Below are positions 62,889 through 64,000 of a stretch of 64,000 nucleotides of DNA, one piece after another. The notes beneath the pieces were generated by a model that made no database searches, had not been told where the DNA came from, and saw nothing but the letters and a program-made list of their open reading frames with translations. The DNA is taken from contig NZ_CP053557.1 of assembly GCF_014524545.1 (NCBI RefSeq), positions 186,001 to 250,000 on the forward strand, given 5' to 3'. This stretch comes from Exiguobacterium sp. Helios. Lineage in GTDB: Bacteria; Bacillota; Bacilli; Exiguobacteriales; Exiguobacteriaceae. The first letter of the stretch is position 1. Every line of letters begins with the position of its first letter. Position numbers and translations under genes: made by a program.

Positions 62889-64000
62889 ATGCATATTACA
62901 ATTCAACGGGATACTTTAATCCAAGCAATTCAAGATGTAGCAAAAGCTGTTTCATCCCGGACAACGATTCCGATCTTAACGGGAATCAAACTCGAAGCCC
63001 ACGGAGACGGTATGACGCTGACAGGAAGCGATACAGAAATCTCAATCGAACGGACCATCTATGCAGAAGAGAACGGTACTTCCTATGTTACGGTCCATCG
63101 TGCAGGCAGTGTCGTCTTGAATGCCCGCTTCTTTGGGGATATCGTCAAGAAGTTACCCACAGACGAAGTAATCCTTGAAGTTTCACCCAACTTCATGACA
63201 CGGATTCAATCAGGTACGGCAGAATTTCACTTGAACGGACTTGATCCGGATGAATTCCCGCGCTTACCGCAAGTCGACGGCGGACAACAGTTCCGTTTAC
63301 CGGCTGATTTGTTACGGTCAATGATCCGTCAAACGAGCTTTGCCGTCGCCGTACAGGAAACACGTCCTGTATTGACGGGTGTTAACTTCTCGGCGGACAA
63401 GGACATCCTGACATGCGTCTCGACAGACAGTCACCGACTGGCGTTACGACGGGCCCAGTTTGAGACGGACAATGAGATTTCGTTCCAAAACGTCATCGTA
63501 CCGGGAAAAAGCTTAAACGAATTATCCAAATTACTTAGTGATGGTCACGTCGACATTACGATTACGAATCAACAGATCCTGTTTAAGATGAAACACGTCT
63601 TATTCTTCTCGCGTCTGCTTGACGGCAACTATCCGGATACATCCCGTTTGATTCCGGAAGAGTACCGGACAGCAGTCCGCATGAATGCAAAGGAATTACT
63701 TCAAGCAATCGACCGTGCGTCACTGCTTGCACGGGAAGACCGCAACAACGTCATCAAGTTCGCAGCAGAAGGCACGACGGCAGTCGAAATTTCTTCGCAC
63801 TCACCGGAAGTCGGTAAAGTGTCGGAACAAGTCAGTATCTTATCGCTTGAAGGAGAAGAGCTGAAAATCTCGTTCAACTCGAAGTATATGATGGATGCGT
63901 TAAAGGCACTCGACGCAACGGATATCGAAATCCAGTTCACCGGTTCGATCCGACCGTTCATCCTGCATCCGGTTGACCAAGACAACGTCCTGCAACTGAT
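62889..64000 (+). CDS. dnaN: DNA polymerase III beta subunit (sliding clamp), 3' end cut by window
   Basis: About 370 codons visible from the ATG at 62889, with AGGAG 12 nt upstream. MHITIQRDTLIQAIQDVAKAVSSRTTIPIL is the typical start; the three clamp domains continue through FAVAVQETRPVLTGV, TDSHRLALR, and near the end SKYMMDALKALD...PFILHPVD. Only the last few residues are missing. It forms the ring that tethers polymerase. Confidence 0.98.
   Translation, partial: MHITIQRDTLIQAIQDVAKAVSSRTTIPILTGIKLEAHGDGMTLTGSDTEISIERTIYAEENGTSYVTVHRAGSVVLNARFFGDIVKKLPTDEVILEVSPNFMTRIQSGTAEFHLNGLDPDEFPRLPQVDGGQQFRLPADLLRSMIRQTSFAVAVQETRPVLTGVNFSADKDILTCVSTDSHRLALRRAQFETDNEISFQNVIVPGKSLNELSKLLSDGHVDITITNQQILFKMKHVLFFSRLLDGNYPDTSRLIPEEYRTAVRMNAKELLQAIDRASLLAREDRNNVIKFAAEGTTAVEISSHSPEVGKVSEQVSILSLEGEELKISFNSKYMMDALKALDATDIEIQFTGSIRPFILHPVDQDNVLQL

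Overview
The window looks like a Firmicutes chromosome, most likely Exiguobacterium. This is inferred from gene content and the moderate GC of the coding regions; no search was run. It covers the replication origin and about 61 kb to its left. dnaA (61308) and the start of dnaN (62889, cut by the window end) run rightwards. The genes left of dnaA down to 34.8 kb are almost all on the minus strand, co-oriented with the leftward fork, in the classic Bacillus order: rpmH, rnpA, yidC, mnmE, mnmG, rsmG, noc, parB, yyaC, an mscS-type channel, a DUF951 gene, ychF, rpsF, ssb, rpsR, gdpP, rplI, dnaB, purA, walRKHIJ, htrA, yyzF, rlmH. Compared with B. subtilis, jag between yidC and mnmE and the parA gene soj between noc and parB are missing. 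ParB also lacks the N-terminal peptide that normally contacts ParA. Chromosome-organisation sites are visible: DnaA boxes on both sides of dnaA with a DnaA-trio/AT-rich unwinding segment, two parS sites, a Noc-type palindrome, and a separate five-box DnaA cluster about 26 kb from the origin near rlmH.

From 30.1 to 34.7 kb the sequence is AT-rich and holds small orphan genes: unknown proteins, a DUF4230 protein, a VOC gene broken by a frameshift, and decayed coding sequence. This accessory patch starts just after a secreted HNH nuclease with a small partner gene (29.2-30.1 kb) and a DUF4317 gene.

From 1 to 27.4 kb the window holds metabolic modules. These are: a SAM riboswitch whose target lies off the left edge; a polysaccharide pyruvyl transferase; panE; a gluconate operon (gntR-gntK-gntP-gnd) with a GntR-type palindrome and a cre-like site on its promoter; ahpC-ahpF behind a PerR-type box; an ECF S component; mqo; an FeS photolyase; a glycine-riboswitch-controlled APC permease; a histidine phosphatase; an MFS transporter interrupted by an in-frame TAG; a Nudix gene with two LURP-one/YxjI-like paralogues; an FMN-dependent glutamate-synthase-like protein; a tRNA-dihydrouridine synthase; and an esterase/GH3 beta-glucosidase operon whose GH3 enzyme has its domains in reversed order.

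Two copies of a roughly 120-150 bp structured, GC-rich non-coding repeat lie at 10.4 kb and 35.7 kb in opposite orientation. No tRNA, rRNA, CRISPR array, intact insertion sequence or prophage was seen. The strongest leads are the paired loss of soj and of the ParB N-terminus, the off-origin DnaA-box cluster, the repeat family and the permuted GH3 enzyme.
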